Source: Chrysochromulina tobinii (lineage: Eukaryota > Haptophyta > Prymnesiales > Chrysochromulinaceae). Taken from it: 27,190 bases of DNA. The notes under the pieces were generated by a model. It was not told the origin of the DNA and did no database searches. It saw only the letters and a list, made by a program, of their open reading frames with translations. The position numbers and the translations under genes are program-made. The stretch is from NCBI GenBank assembly GCA_001275005.1, contig JWZX01002251.1:1-27190 (forward strand), in the 5' to 3' direction. Shown piece after piece: positions 15,719 through 24,170 of this stretch; position 1 is the first letter of the stretch; each line of letters opens with the position of its first letter.

Positions 15719-18103
15719 TCATAAAGCCAGTATCGCTGCGGTCGACCGTGCTTCACCTTCGGCTTTGCGCACGCTCATCGTTCGGACGTCGCTTGACACG
15801 GTGCTCGTGGCTCGCAAGCTCGGCGAGACTAGAACATCAAGGTCGATCGCCGTCTCGTCTACGAAGTGACTCGGCCCAGGCAGGGAGTGACTCTTTTGTT
15901 GCCTGGACCGTGGCGAGGCATGCCGGGAGACGGAGGCTCGTGGTGATGGTGGCTGGGGCGAGCTCGGAGATTTGGATTGCCACGACTGGCGCCGGTGGTA
16001 TTGCATGCACGCGTCGGCCTTGCTGAGTGGATGTAAAGGATTGGGCGTGAGCGGCCAGCGCAGATCGGGTCTGCGGCCCCATTCGGACGCCCATGTCTCA
16101 TCCTGAAGCAGTGGCGCCAGAAGCAGTGGCGTAAACAGCGAAGGAGGGAAGGGGCGCGGCGTGGGCGTCGCAGCATGCACAGCGCTTGTGACGGTCGTGG
16201 GGCGAGCGGAGAGCGACGAGGGCTTAGACGAGGGCAGCACATAGGCCGCGTGCGGTGCCGATGGGCGCGGCGACCGAGGCGTTCGCGGAATGCCCCGGGG
16301 GGGGGATGCCCGTCCCGGCAGAGGTGATGGCTGAGGTACCAGAGGTGTTGCGGTGTCGTAGCGCCACAGGGCAGCACGCGAGGCGATGAGCGACGGCGGC
16401 GCCGCCAAGCTGTCGGCCAACGGGCTCGCGGGCCGCATGATCGCGCGCATCACGACCCGTCGAATGTCGTCCATCTTCTGTGTCTCTCGGTTCACGTGGC
16501 GCAGTGACGCGAGCTTCGCGGCCGAAACTCCCCTGTATGGGGGCGGTCGTTCGCTGTTCAGGAGTCTGCCGTTGAACTTCTTGGCTTGCTGCCCATGGGG
16601 CGCTTTGGCATTCGTGCTTCTCGACACATTCTTCTGGCGCTGCTGGCGCTCGTGCGCGCGCTTCGTGTCGAGGGCGGCCTGGCTCATGCGCATGTGGTGC
16701 AGGGGCCGCTCGGTCGATGGGTTGAGCCAGCGCTCGAAGCGCACAAGGTCCACATGGGCGGTCAAATGTGAGCCACTCGCTCCTTTCCACAGTGCCACCT
16801 GCGACGGCGAGATACTCGAGAAGGAACCCACTTGGGCAGTGAGCAAAGAGGTCTTGCGAGACTGAGACTCATGTGCGAGCGGTGTGGCTGAGTTCGAGCG
16901 TGGAACGTGCCGTACGATTTCATGAAAGGAGTCCTCGACCACGTCCGCCACCACGTCACGCCACAGATCCTCATGGCCCACGAAGAGGGAGTGCATGCGC
17001 TCGGTATACTCTCGCCGCGTGAGCAATATGTCCGTGGGATCGGGGGCCCACGCGATGAGCAGGTCGTGCGCACCCAGGTTCTGGCGTTCGAGCAGCTGCT
17101 GCAGCAGCACCCTCAATGTCTCCACATCCCACAGCAGCTCGTCCAGCTTCCAGCCTCGCTTTGGGGGCTCGAGCTTCGCGCCGCGTATGCGCTTGCTGCG
17201 CATGTCGAGCGGATGGCGTTTGCCGTGCAAGAACTCGAAGAGCTCATCAAACCCAATCTCGCCGTCGCCGTCCGCATCCAGCGATTTGAACAGCGCGTCG
17301 ATCGTCCACTTCGACCCCTTGTAGCCGAACTGCTCTCGCATCGCCTTGTGGAACTCGACGTCGTCCACCAACATGGCCGAGCCCGCGTCCTGGTCGAATA
17401 ATCGCACCAGATCGGCCAACGGCGCACCGGTCGCGAGAAGGAGGGCCCTCAGCTCGGCCCCGAGCGTCGAGGCGTCCTTGCCTTCAAGCTTCCAGCGCGA
17501 GGTATCGAAGGCGGGGGGGCTGCGAAGCTTGGCCGGGGCGCCGTCCGCTCCATCCCGAGGGGGCGACCACACGAGCGACGTGATGAGCTCCTTGGCTCCG
17601 GGCGTCTTGCTTTGCAGGAGCGACCGCTCGAGCTCTTCGTACGAGACCGCACCGCTGTTGTCCGTATCGAGATCTTTGAAGAGCTTGTGGGCAACGGAGC
17701 CAAAGCCCATCTCGGTGGCCGCCCGGGCGAACTCCACAGAATCGAGGTATCCAGTCTTGTCGCGATCCCATCTCTTGAACGCGTCTTTCAGCGCAGTCGC
17801 GCCTGCACGTGCCGATGCCTTGGAGAGCGAGAAGAAGAAGAAGTCGTTGACGGAGCAGAACTCTGCGCCACCGCTAGCCATTTGGAACCACTCGCGGATC
17901 TCCTCCACGGTGTTAGCACGACGAATGCTGTCGGACTGCAGCGCGAGGAACTCCTCGAAGTCTAACTTTACGTTGCCATCAGCATCACCTTCGGAGAATC
18001 TGGCCGCATCGAGGCGCACCTCGTTTGTGAGCGCCAAGGCCGCTCTCACCATCCTCGACTTTGTCGCGCGCACGAACTCGAAAACGCGATGTGCTGTTTT
18101 CAT
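15719..18103 (-). CDS. Multi-EF-hand calcium-binding protein with a long disordered tail
   Basis: About 794 residues from the Met at 18103. The frame is open 60 codons further, but the upstream translation lacks similarity in style to the rest. Calcium-binding loops: EF1 DADGNVKLDFEE (40-51), EF2 DRDKTGYLDSVE (113-124), EF3 DTDNSGAVSYEE (146-157) and EF5 DADGDGEIGFDE (276-287), all with acidic residues at positions 1, 3 or 5 and 12. EF4 (DQDAGSAMLVDDVE, 237-250) is degenerate and too long. EF5 is followed by FEFLHGKRHPLD. Residues from about 430 are rich in Ser, Pro, Arg and His and appear disordered, with one G9 tract in the coding DNA near 16300. The protein is probably a cytosolic calcium sensor or scaffold. 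No catalytic domain is evident, so partners are unknown. Confidence 0.82.
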   Translation of the reverse strand: MKTAHRVFEFVRATKSRMVRAALALTNEVRLDAARFSEGDADGNVKLDFEEFLALQSDSIRRANTVEEIREWFQMASGGAEFCSVNDFFFFSLSKASARAGATALKDAFKRWDRDKTGYLDSVEFARAATEMGFGSVAHKLFKDLDTDNSGAVSYEELERSLLQSKTPGAKELITSLVWSPPRDGADGAPAKLRSPPAFDTSRWKLEGKDASTLGAELRALLLATGAPLADLVRLFDQDAGSAMLVDDVEFHKAMREQFGYKGSKWTIDALFKSLDADGDGEIGFDELFEFLHGKRHPLDMRSKRIRGAKLEPPKRGWKLDELLWDVETLRVLLQQLLERQNLGAHDLLIAWAPDPTDILLTRREYTERMHSLFVGHEDLWRDVVADVVEDSFHEIVRHVPRSNSATPLAHESQSRKTSLLTAQVGSFSSISPSQVALWKGASGSHLTAHVDLVRFERWLNPSTERPLHHMRMSQAALDTKRAHERQQRQKNVSRSTNAKAPHGQQAKKFNGRLLNSERPPPYRGVSAAKLASLRHVNRETQKMDDIRRVVMRAIMRPASPLADSLAAPPSLIASRAALWRYDTATPLVPQPSPLPGRASPPRGIPRTPRSPRPSAPHAAYVLPSSKPSSLSARPTTVTSAVHAATPTPRPFPPSLFTPLLLAPLLQDETWASEWGRRPDLRWPLTPNPLHPLSKADACMQYHRRQSWQSKSPSSPQPPSPRASVSRHASPRSRQQKSHSLPGPSHFVDETAIDLDVLVSPSLRATSTVSSDVRTMSVRKAEGEARSTAAILAL

Positions 18104-18361
18104 AACGAACGTACGAACGGTCAATTCGGTATGAGTCTGGGAAAACACTATACATGTAGGAAATACATGTATGCATGCGCTTCGGAAAAACATTCTCCGG
18201 GCTTCACGAAGCAACACAAGCTCAGCTGGACGCCAGGACTTCGTAGCAAAGATCACCCTTCCGAGGCACGTGATATGTTTCATGCATCAAGCATCATGGC
18301 TCGTTCATGCCTCGTTCAGGGCTCGTTTCGTGTCATGTAGTGTCATGGCTCGTGCACTAGC

Positions 18362-19366
18362 TCACCGCGCTGCTCTAAGCATCGCCTCGAAATGGCCGAT
18401 CTCCTCGTCCAAGCGCAAGTACGGATGGGATGCGCGCAGCTGGTGCGCCTCCTCGAGCCGCGACTCGGCGAAGCGGAGCGCCTGCTTCGACGTCGGCCTT
18501 GCCTGCCGGTGCTGAGCGGCTATGCGCAGCTTGGAGACCGAGTCGCGCAGTGGATCATCCGCGCCGTCAAAGTGGGCCGCGAGGAGCCGCTCCGTGATGT
18601 AATCGGCGGCCGGGGCGGAGGGGTGGAGCATATCCTCCTCGTACCACCTGTAATCTCGGAGCTCGTCCATCATCATCTCAAAGCTCGGAAAGTAGTGCGT
18701 ATCCGGCTCACTCTCGACCACCGCGTGGGCCGCACTGAGCAAGGCCGCCTTGGACCGGCTGGACTCGACGGCGCCCTCTCGCCAATGGCGCACCGGGGAG
18801 ACTGTGAGGATCACCCGCACCTTCGGGTTCACACGCCTTGCTGCGTGGATCGCGCTGCGCACATGCTGCTCCACGGCCCCAACCGACAACAGACTTCTCA
18901 CGAAGGCATCCTGAGGCTGCTTGTGACAATTCGCCACGATTTTCCCGGAGCCTTTCAGCCGATACGCCCACGCTGAGCCCAACGTCAGGAATAAGGCGCC
19001 GCAGTCACGCAGTGGCTGCCGTGCCTCATCCAGTGCGTCGTTGAGGACTCTCACGCAGCCAGCCTGACTTTCGTGCACGAGGCTGGTGCCGGCGTCGAAA
19101 CAAAAGTGAACGTCCTGCCGCTCGCACCATAGGACGTCAGCGGATGTGGCCTTCTCATCTGATGCCAGCCAGGAAATTGTCCGCTCGAGCGATGCAGGAT
19201 TGAACATCATCCCCAGCGGGTTGACGAGCACCGGGTGCCCAAACCGGCCGAGGCGTGAGCCGACCTCATCGGAGAAACACGAGCCGAGCAGGAAGATACG
19301 GTCCTTGTGGCGGAGTCGCGGTGCCGCAACTGATGGTACGGGCACCGTGGTGCGACTATTCAGCAT
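18362..19366 (-). CDS. GSCFA-domain protein (SGNH-like), probable bacterial origin
   Basis: 334 residues, single exon. The family-defining motif is plain: FLLGSCFSDEVG (25-36). It is followed by NPLGMMFNP (49-57), LTLGSAWAY (127-135), TVSPVRHWREG (178-188), SKAALL (195-200) and YFPSFEMMMDELRDYRWYEE (215-234), then DMLHP with D235 and H238. GSCFA proteins are best known from Bacteroidota, where they are about this length. The Ser in GSCFS and the D-x-x-H pair resemble the Ser/Asp-His set of SGNH hydrolases, so a hydrolase or acyl-transfer role is a fair inference. The substrate is not known to me. The C-terminal about 75 residues are helical and charged. The compact intronless form suggests horizontal acquisition. 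It is divergently paired with the aminotransferase. Confidence 0.88.
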   Translation of the reverse strand: MLNSRTTVPVPSVAAPRLRHKDRIFLLGSCFSDEVGSRLGRFGHPVLVNPLGMMFNPASLERTISWLASDEKATSADVLWCERQDVHFCFDAGTSLVHESQAGCVRVLNDALDEARQPLRDCGALFLTLGSAWAYRLKGSGKIVANCHKQPQDAFVRSLLSVGAVEQHVRSAIHAARRVNPKVRVILTVSPVRHWREGAVESSRSKAALLSAAHAVVESEPDTHYFPSFEMMMDELRDYRWYEEDMLHPSAPAADYITERLLAAHFDGADDPLRDSVSKLRIAAQHRQARPTSKQALRFAESRLEEAHQLRASHPYLRLDEEIGHFEAMLRAAR

Positions 19367-19554
19367 TACTTTTGGAATTTCCGCACGGTCTCACCCGGCC
19401 ATGAGCGTCGACCTGCAGGGCTGCCTCCATGGAGGGTGTGAACGTTCTATTTCTGGAACTTGGTCGAGAACAAAAACCATCTAGGTGTTCCGTACAGATG
19501 AACTTTGAATGCAGAAGTCTTTATTTATTTTTTGGCAATTGCGGAATTCGCGCA
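19367..19554. promoter_or_regulatory. Bidirectional promoter region between GSCFA and aminotransferase genes
   Basis: 188 bp between divergent start codons. An AT-rich run (TTTATTTATTTTTT near 19519-19533) lies just upstream of the aminotransferase start and is unusual against the GC-rich surroundings. It may be a TATA-like or 5' UTR element. Confidence 0.45.
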
Positions 19555-20919
19555 ATGAAAACCGTCCTTCAGTCGGCGACGGCGTCCATCAAGAGACGGC
19601 AGCCTGTCCTGCTTGGATTCCGCACAAAATTATCTCTCACCACATGGGAGCAAGCAGAGCTGTCGCCGGGCATACTCAATCTCGGAATCGGCCAGCCAGC
19701 CCTCAGCCTCCTTCCAACAGCGGAGGTGCATCGTGCCGTGGCACAGCTTTCAACTTTCGATGCCCGACACTTGCTGCAATATGGCTCGATCGCTGGAAGC
19801 GGCCACTACCTCGATGCGACATCGTCCTTCCTCAGTCAGCAGCACGGCTACCACATCCCACCGGACACGCTCTTCGCCACTCCCGGCAATTCGGGTGGCC
19901 TCGCGCTGACCGTGCGCACCCTCACCCACCCGGGCGACACGATGCTGATGGAAGATCCGAGCTACTTTCTTGCGCACGCCCTGTTTCGTGACTACGGATT
20001 GAGCTTGACGGCCGTCCCGCAGCGTCAAGACGGCGGCGGCACGCTCGACATCGACGCCCTCAGCCACATCCTCCGCAGCTTGTCCGACGAGGGCCGGGTA
20101 ACACGCCCTGCCGAGCCCTCCAAAGCCGCGCAGCTCGACAGTCATCCAAAGCTGCTCTATTGCGTGCCTACCGGCAATAATCCACGTGGCGCGACCATGC
20201 CAGATGCAGACCGTGCGGCGCTCGTCGAGCTGTGTACGGTGCACGGCATGACCATCGTCGCGGACGACGTATACGAGTGCTTGCAGTGGGAGAGGCGGGC
20301 GGCGCCCAAGCCGTTGCGTTGGCACGCGCGCCAGCAGGGCGTGGGCAGCACCGTCGTCTCTCTGGGCTCGTGGAGTAAGCTCCTGGGTCCGGGACTACGG
20401 CTCGGGTGGGTGGAGGCCGAGCCTGCCCTCCTCGCGCGCTTTGGCGCCGACGGCGAGGTGCACTCGGGATCTCTCACGTCGCCGTTCATCGAGTGCCTTG
20501 TGACGAAGCTTCTCGTGAGCGGCGATGGCGCGGCGCACGTGGTGCAGCTGCGCGAGGCGCTCGCGCGGCGCGCTGCAAGGCTGACGGCGGCGATCGATGC
20601 GGAGCAACCTACCGGCACTCCCTCTCTCATCTGCCCGTCGCCGAGCGCGGGCTACTTTTTGTGGGTTGACTTGCGCGGCGTGGACGCGAGCAAGCTGCGA
20701 GAGGCATGCGTCGCCCGCCACGGCGTCTCCTTCCTTCCGGGCCCTCGGTGCGCGCTGCCTTCCTCCACGTCTGCTCCTGGCAGGGCTCCTGGGCCGTGGG
20801 CGAGCCGAGGGCGCGTGTGCTTCGCCTTCCTCGAGGAGGAGGAGATGGTCGAGGCGGGCCGACGGCTCGGGCGCGCTATCGCCGAGGCTGCACGCGAGGC
20901 GTCATCACCTTCCGCGTAG
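19555..20919 (+). CDS. PLP-dependent class I/II aminotransferase
   Basis: About 454 residues from the Met at 19555; the frame is open to 19429, with alternative Mets there and at 19498. It has fold-type I landmarks in order: LNLGIGQPAL (41-50), LLQYGS (73-78), ATPGNSGGLAL near the cofactor phosphate site (108-118), CVPTGNNPRG with N208 (203-212), VADDVYE with D237 and Y240 (235-241), GSWSKLLGPG with the Schiff-base Lys K275 (271-280), and R282 in GLRLGW. The arrangement fits the aromatic/2-aminoadipate-type branch (ARO8/LysN/MocR-like) rather than aspartate aminotransferase, but the substrate cannot be assigned. The first about 30 residues are basic and Ser/Thr-rich without acids, which would suit organelle targeting. 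The gene is intronless, divergent from GSCFA and convergent with paralog C. Confidence 0.88.
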   Translation: MKTVLQSATASIKRRQPVLLGFRTKLSLTTWEQAELSPGILNLGIGQPALSLLPTAEVHRAVAQLSTFDARHLLQYGSIAGSGHYLDATSSFLSQQHGYHIPPDTLFATPGNSGGLALTVRTLTHPGDTMLMEDPSYFLAHALFRDYGLSLTAVPQRQDGGGTLDIDALSHILRSLSDEGRVTRPAEPSKAAQLDSHPKLLYCVPTGNNPRGATMPDADRAALVELCTVHGMTIVADDVYECLQWERRAAPKPLRWHARQQGVGSTVVSLGSWSKLLGPGLRLGWVEAEPALLARFGADGEVHSGSLTSPFIECLVTKLLVSGDGAAHVVQLREALARRAARLTAAIDAEQPTGTPSLICPSPSAGYFLWVDLRGVDASKLREACVARHGVSFLPGPRCALPSSTSAPGRAPGPWASRGRVCFAFLEEEEMVEAGRRLGRAIAEAAREASSPSA

Positions 20920-21278
20920 GAAAAGCGTGTCTTCTGAGTCAGGTCAAAACTATTTCGCGCACCACCGTTCTTCCCATGGTTCTTCGGCCCCTTCTTCCGC
21001 ACCATCCGTGCACGCTTCGCGCGCTCACACTTTTCGCAACACATGCACCATCCGCACACCCATAGCCATACACGCTGCACACGCATACTACGGTCTGCAT
21101 ACGCACCACCCGCACCACCCACTTTGCAGCACATTGATACGCACCACGCCCCGCACCGCCCATAGCCAAATATAATAACGCTGCACACGCACACTCCGGT
21201 TCGCATACGCACCACCCGCACCACCCGCACCACCCGCAGCACTCACTCAGAGCGCTTACGCATGCATCATTGATTACT
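20920..21278. other. Convergent intergenic region, repeat-rich
   Basis: 359 bp between the stop codons of the aminotransferase and paralog C. Most of it is His-codon-like CAC/CGC repeat sequence (see the tandem repeat entry). I see no gene. Confidence 0.65.
21026..21242. repeat. Tandem repeat of about 103 bp with CGCACCACCC sub-repeats
   Basis: Two diverged copies of a unit that ends in CGCATACGCACCACCCGC. CCCATAGCC at about 21055 and 21158, CGCTGCACACGCA, and GCATACGCACCACCC recur in the same order about 100 bp apart. Each unit ends in a run of the 10-mer CGCACCACCC. The GYRTACGCACC core resembles the minisatellite in the palindrome centre, which also lies 3' of the paralogous genes. Confidence 0.6.
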
Positions 21279-21291
21279 CTATGATGCATGC
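21260..21291. repeat. Perfect 11-bp inverted repeat enclosing the paralog C stop codon
   Basis: GCATGCATCAT (21260-21270) and ATGATGCATGC (21281-21291) are exact complements around a 10-bp loop. The minus-strand TAG stop (21279-21281) sits at the loop edge. The mRNA hairpin would begin in the last codons. Confidence 0.75.
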
Positions 21292-23705
21292 AAGTCGCTG
21301 TCGTCGGCCTTGGAAGCGAAAAGGGAAGCGCGCGCAGAGCTGATCAACCCCTCGAGCACGCCGGCCGCTCGCAGATCTTTGTCGTGGCACTTCTCTGTCT
21401 GCCCCGAGCCAAGCGTTTCGATCTCCACGGTGTAGAGCGCCTCCTCTTCATCGTATGCGTTCACATAGGTGAGAGTCTCCTCTCCGTTGCTGCGCTTCAG
21501 GAACACGCGGCTGCCGATGGCGTAGCGCTTCTCAAGGGCGGGCACGGGGTTGGGGGCCGCCGTTGCGACCGCGGGTTTGGGTTCCGGCAACATCCCTAGC
21601 TTTTTAAACGTGTCAACGACGTGCCTATCGATCTCCAGGATCTTGGGCAACATGGTTTCCTTGTCCTTTGCATTGGTGACGTTCACGTCCGGCTTCTTGA
21701 GGATACCATACATTTTGTCGGGCGTCTTCGTGGACACCTTGTCGACGAGGCCCTTGGCATCATGCTCGTCGTCAGCGTTGTGGATACATTCAATCGTATG
21801 GCGACGCTCAGCCTCCGTTGCGGGGCGGAGCCCATCGGACGTAACCGTCTGCATCGAGCACCATGCCTCCGTCAGCGTCCAGAACCTGGACGCGTACGAC
21901 CCGTCGAGGAGAATGAGGACGCGCGCGGTAAGGTAAAGGTCGGCGATGGCGGCAAGCATCAGCTGGAACTCGGCCTTATCCTCGGGAGTCCGAGTGTCAA
22001 CGCCATCCACTTTCTGGGGCATCGACGAGTAATCAAACCAGACCCACTTGATATCTGGGTGCGCTTCCAGAAACGCCTTGATGGCCTTGAGTTGCTCACC
22101 GTCGACATCAGGCTCGGCAGGCACTTCCCACCGATGGCTCACGAAGAGGATGTTCGCCATGATGCCACCACCACAAAACGCGGGTTCGTGGAACGCGGAT
22201 GCGAGGGGTATTTTTATCTTCGTTAGGTGGCCGTCCTCGCGCAGCGTCTGCATGCGAGGCAGCGACTTGGTGCCGCACGCGCGCACCCAATCGGCGGGGA
22301 TGAAGTAGAAGGAGGGTGCGTCGTCGTCCCACCCTTGGCGTCGGAGCTCTTTGATGGCCTCTTCCAGCTGCTCCTTTTGTACTTCGTTGGGGTCACGCAG
22401 TTTGAGCAAAACCGTTTTAAGGATGAAGTCGAAGTTGAGTACGAAGAGGATAAGTAAGTACAGAGCAATTTTGCCGTAAAACCAGATAGAAATACAGTCA
22501 CCATAGCAGGTCAAAGGCAGCTCATACTTTTTCATCAGGCCCGTTCGGTCAAAGTAAGGGGCTGGGCGCGGTACAGAAAGTCGTAGCACAATGAGGAGGA
22601 GGCGCATGAATGAGAAGAGTGTCATTATCAGTGACACGAGGCCCAGCACCATGGCAACGAGCATGTGTGGAGAGAGCAAGTGCGAAAAGCCGTCGTCTGC
22701 GCGTGCACGGCCAGTGCCGAGAATGAGAATTGAGATGATAAGCCAGGATGCTAAAATGAAGAGGTTCACGTCAAAAGTGTCGTCAGTCAGTGCTCGCACC
22801 ATCGGAGCGTACTGTACGGCCTGGCACAGGTCCTCGTAGGTCGCGTAGCCGCAATTGGGCAGGGCATGGCAGCTAGCATTGGCGGGAGATGCCTCGAACG
22901 CCGATGCAAACGCATCCTGGTCCGCACAGGCGATGCCGTTGAGTGACAACTCAACGAATACATTCAGCAGAGTCGCTTTAATTGGCACCCGCAGCATCGC
23001 CGACAGAGCAAAGGTGGTCACGCACGCCATTATCATGGTGATGATGCCGGCCCGCGCTGCTTGCGAGCGGACGAATGACTTGTACTTTTCGAGTTTGTGG
23101 TGGTGTTCCTTGACGTCACGCAGGTGGTATTCCTTGACGTCACGCAAGACAAATGTAGCAAAATAGAGGAAAGCACCAAACGCAACAAAGGCAAGGAACA
23201 AGCCGAACGCGAACAAACTCAACCGCTCGATGTAGTAAAGCGCGAGGTAGGCAGAGATGGAGACGAGAAACAACGCAACCTCCAACGCCGTGGGCCATGT
23301 CCAGACGTCCTTGGTAAGGGCTTCGCCAGAATAATCGATCTGGGCGAGGAGGAGCGATAACGTGAAAGGAGGAACAGAAGCGAGGAGGACTTGGACTCCA
23401 AGGGTATACCCTGCGCCGAGCTCCGTGAAGGACCCGGTCCAACCTGAAAATCGATCACGTCGTGAGTATTGAGTGCCGGTGAACAGTAAGAACATGGGCC
23501 CGGGCAGGGCCAGAAGAAGACGAAAAAGTACAAAGGCCTTGCTGGGCCACTTTCCAGGGGGCGATCTACTATTCGAATCCACTTTCTGTCCACTATCCAG
23601 AGGTCGATCCGACTTCTTGTCGGCAGGAAAAGGCTCGGTTGCAGGAGCGAGCGACGTGGGTGCCACGGGAGTTGCAGTTGATTTTCGGCGGAGGATTTGG
23701 CTCAT
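21279..23705 (-). CDS. Paralog C: eight-TM protein with TIR-like domain plus SH3/Tudor-like tail
   Basis: 808 residues from the Met at 23705. The frame is open 46 codons further, but that part is Arg-rich and unlike A or B. Residues 1-52 are polar. Membrane segments follow the A/B pattern but at clearly lower identity, with the ALPGP motif in TM1 and the Cys loop (C250, C279, C285, C294) conserved. A 24-bp duplication gives LRDVKEYHLRDVKEHH (187-202). The cytoplasmic module is very close to that of A: NILFVSHRWE (518-527), WVWFDYSSMP (554-563) and GSYASRFWTLTEAW with W609 and E613. Unlike A and B, C ends with a domain at about 728-780 (GSRVFLKRSNGEE, TYVNAYDEEEALYTVE, DKDLRA) that reads like a small SH3/Tudor-type barrel. 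That is fold inference only. C may represent the fuller ancestral layout. It is divergent from the TLC gene. Confidence 0.83.
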   Translation of the reverse strand: MSQILRRKSTATPVAPTSLAPATEPFPADKKSDRPLDSGQKVDSNSRSPPGKWPSKAFVLFRLLLALPGPMFLLFTGTQYSRRDRFSGWTGSFTELGAGYTLGVQVLLASVPPFTLSLLLAQIDYSGEALTKDVWTWPTALEVALFLVSISAYLALYYIERLSLFAFGLFLAFVAFGAFLYFATFVLRDVKEYHLRDVKEHHHKLEKYKSFVRSQAARAGIITMIMACVTTFALSAMLRVPIKATLLNVFVELSLNGIACADQDAFASAFEASPANASCHALPNCGYATYEDLCQAVQYAPMVRALTDDTFDVNLFILASWLIISILILGTGRARADDGFSHLLSPHMLVAMVLGLVSLIMTLFSFMRLLLIVLRLSVPRPAPYFDRTGLMKKYELPLTCYGDCISIWFYGKIALYLLILFVLNFDFILKTVLLKLRDPNEVQKEQLEEAIKELRRQGWDDDAPSFYFIPADWVRACGTKSLPRMQTLREDGHLTKIKIPLASAFHEPAFCGGGIMANILFVSHRWEVPAEPDVDGEQLKAIKAFLEAHPDIKWVWFDYSSMPQKVDGVDTRTPEDKAEFQLMLAAIADLYLTARVLILLDGSYASRFWTLTEAWCSMQTVTSDGLRPATEAERRHTIECIHNADDEHDAKGLVDKVSTKTPDKMYGILKKPDVNVTNAKDKETMLPKILEIDRHVVDTFKKLGMLPEPKPAVATAAPNPVPALEKRYAIGSRVFLKRSNGEETLTYVNAYDEEEALYTVEIETLGSGQTEKCHDKDLRAAGVLEGLISSARASLFASKADDSDLHAS

Positions 23706-24170
23706 TTCCACACGAGTAGCGGCTCGCCTGTTTGGAGCTCGCACCAAAACCAGCGAAAGGCGACGAGCACGACCAGCTTCGGGGTTGTGAGACCTCCAAC
23801 CGAGACGCGAACCGGGTACCCGGTACTGTACCGGTAAATACATTGCACAATCACAATTAAAAGGGAGAAGTTTGACACTTTCATAACATTCTCGCCGGCC
23901 CTACCGGTACATACCGTAGGTAGGTTGCGAGCGCGCCCGGGGTTTAGGTGTTGATCTTTTCGGTTTAGGGTCTGGTGTTTTTGGTTGAACTGTTGATCAT
24001 TTGTTCATTTCGTACACACACACGGTAAAGTGCAGTTCAGGTACACTTTCATCTCGTTTCGTACCAGCTCCCCCCGGTGTCTTTTACCGGTACAATATCT
24101 GTGGGCGTAGCGTCGCGTTGCGACAGTCGGTTGCGAACCCCACAAAACATGGGTTTGGCGGAGACAAAGC
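23706..24170. promoter_or_regulatory. Divergent promoter region with clustered TACCGGTA palindromes
   Basis: 465 bp between the starts of paralog C and the TLC gene. The palindrome TACCGGTA occurs three times (23829-23836, 23901-23908, 24085-24092), with a one-off copy at 24198-24205 inside the TLC gene. GGTTTAGG occurs twice (about 23941 and 23962). Clustering of an exact 8-bp palindrome in a divergent promoter suggests a protein-binding site. Confidence 0.5.

Noticed and set aside
18104..18283. Upstream extension of the EF-hand protein to the Met at 18283
   Set aside because: The extra 60 residues are of different composition, the Met at 18103 directly precedes the helical region, and the intervening DNA has promoter-like short repeats.
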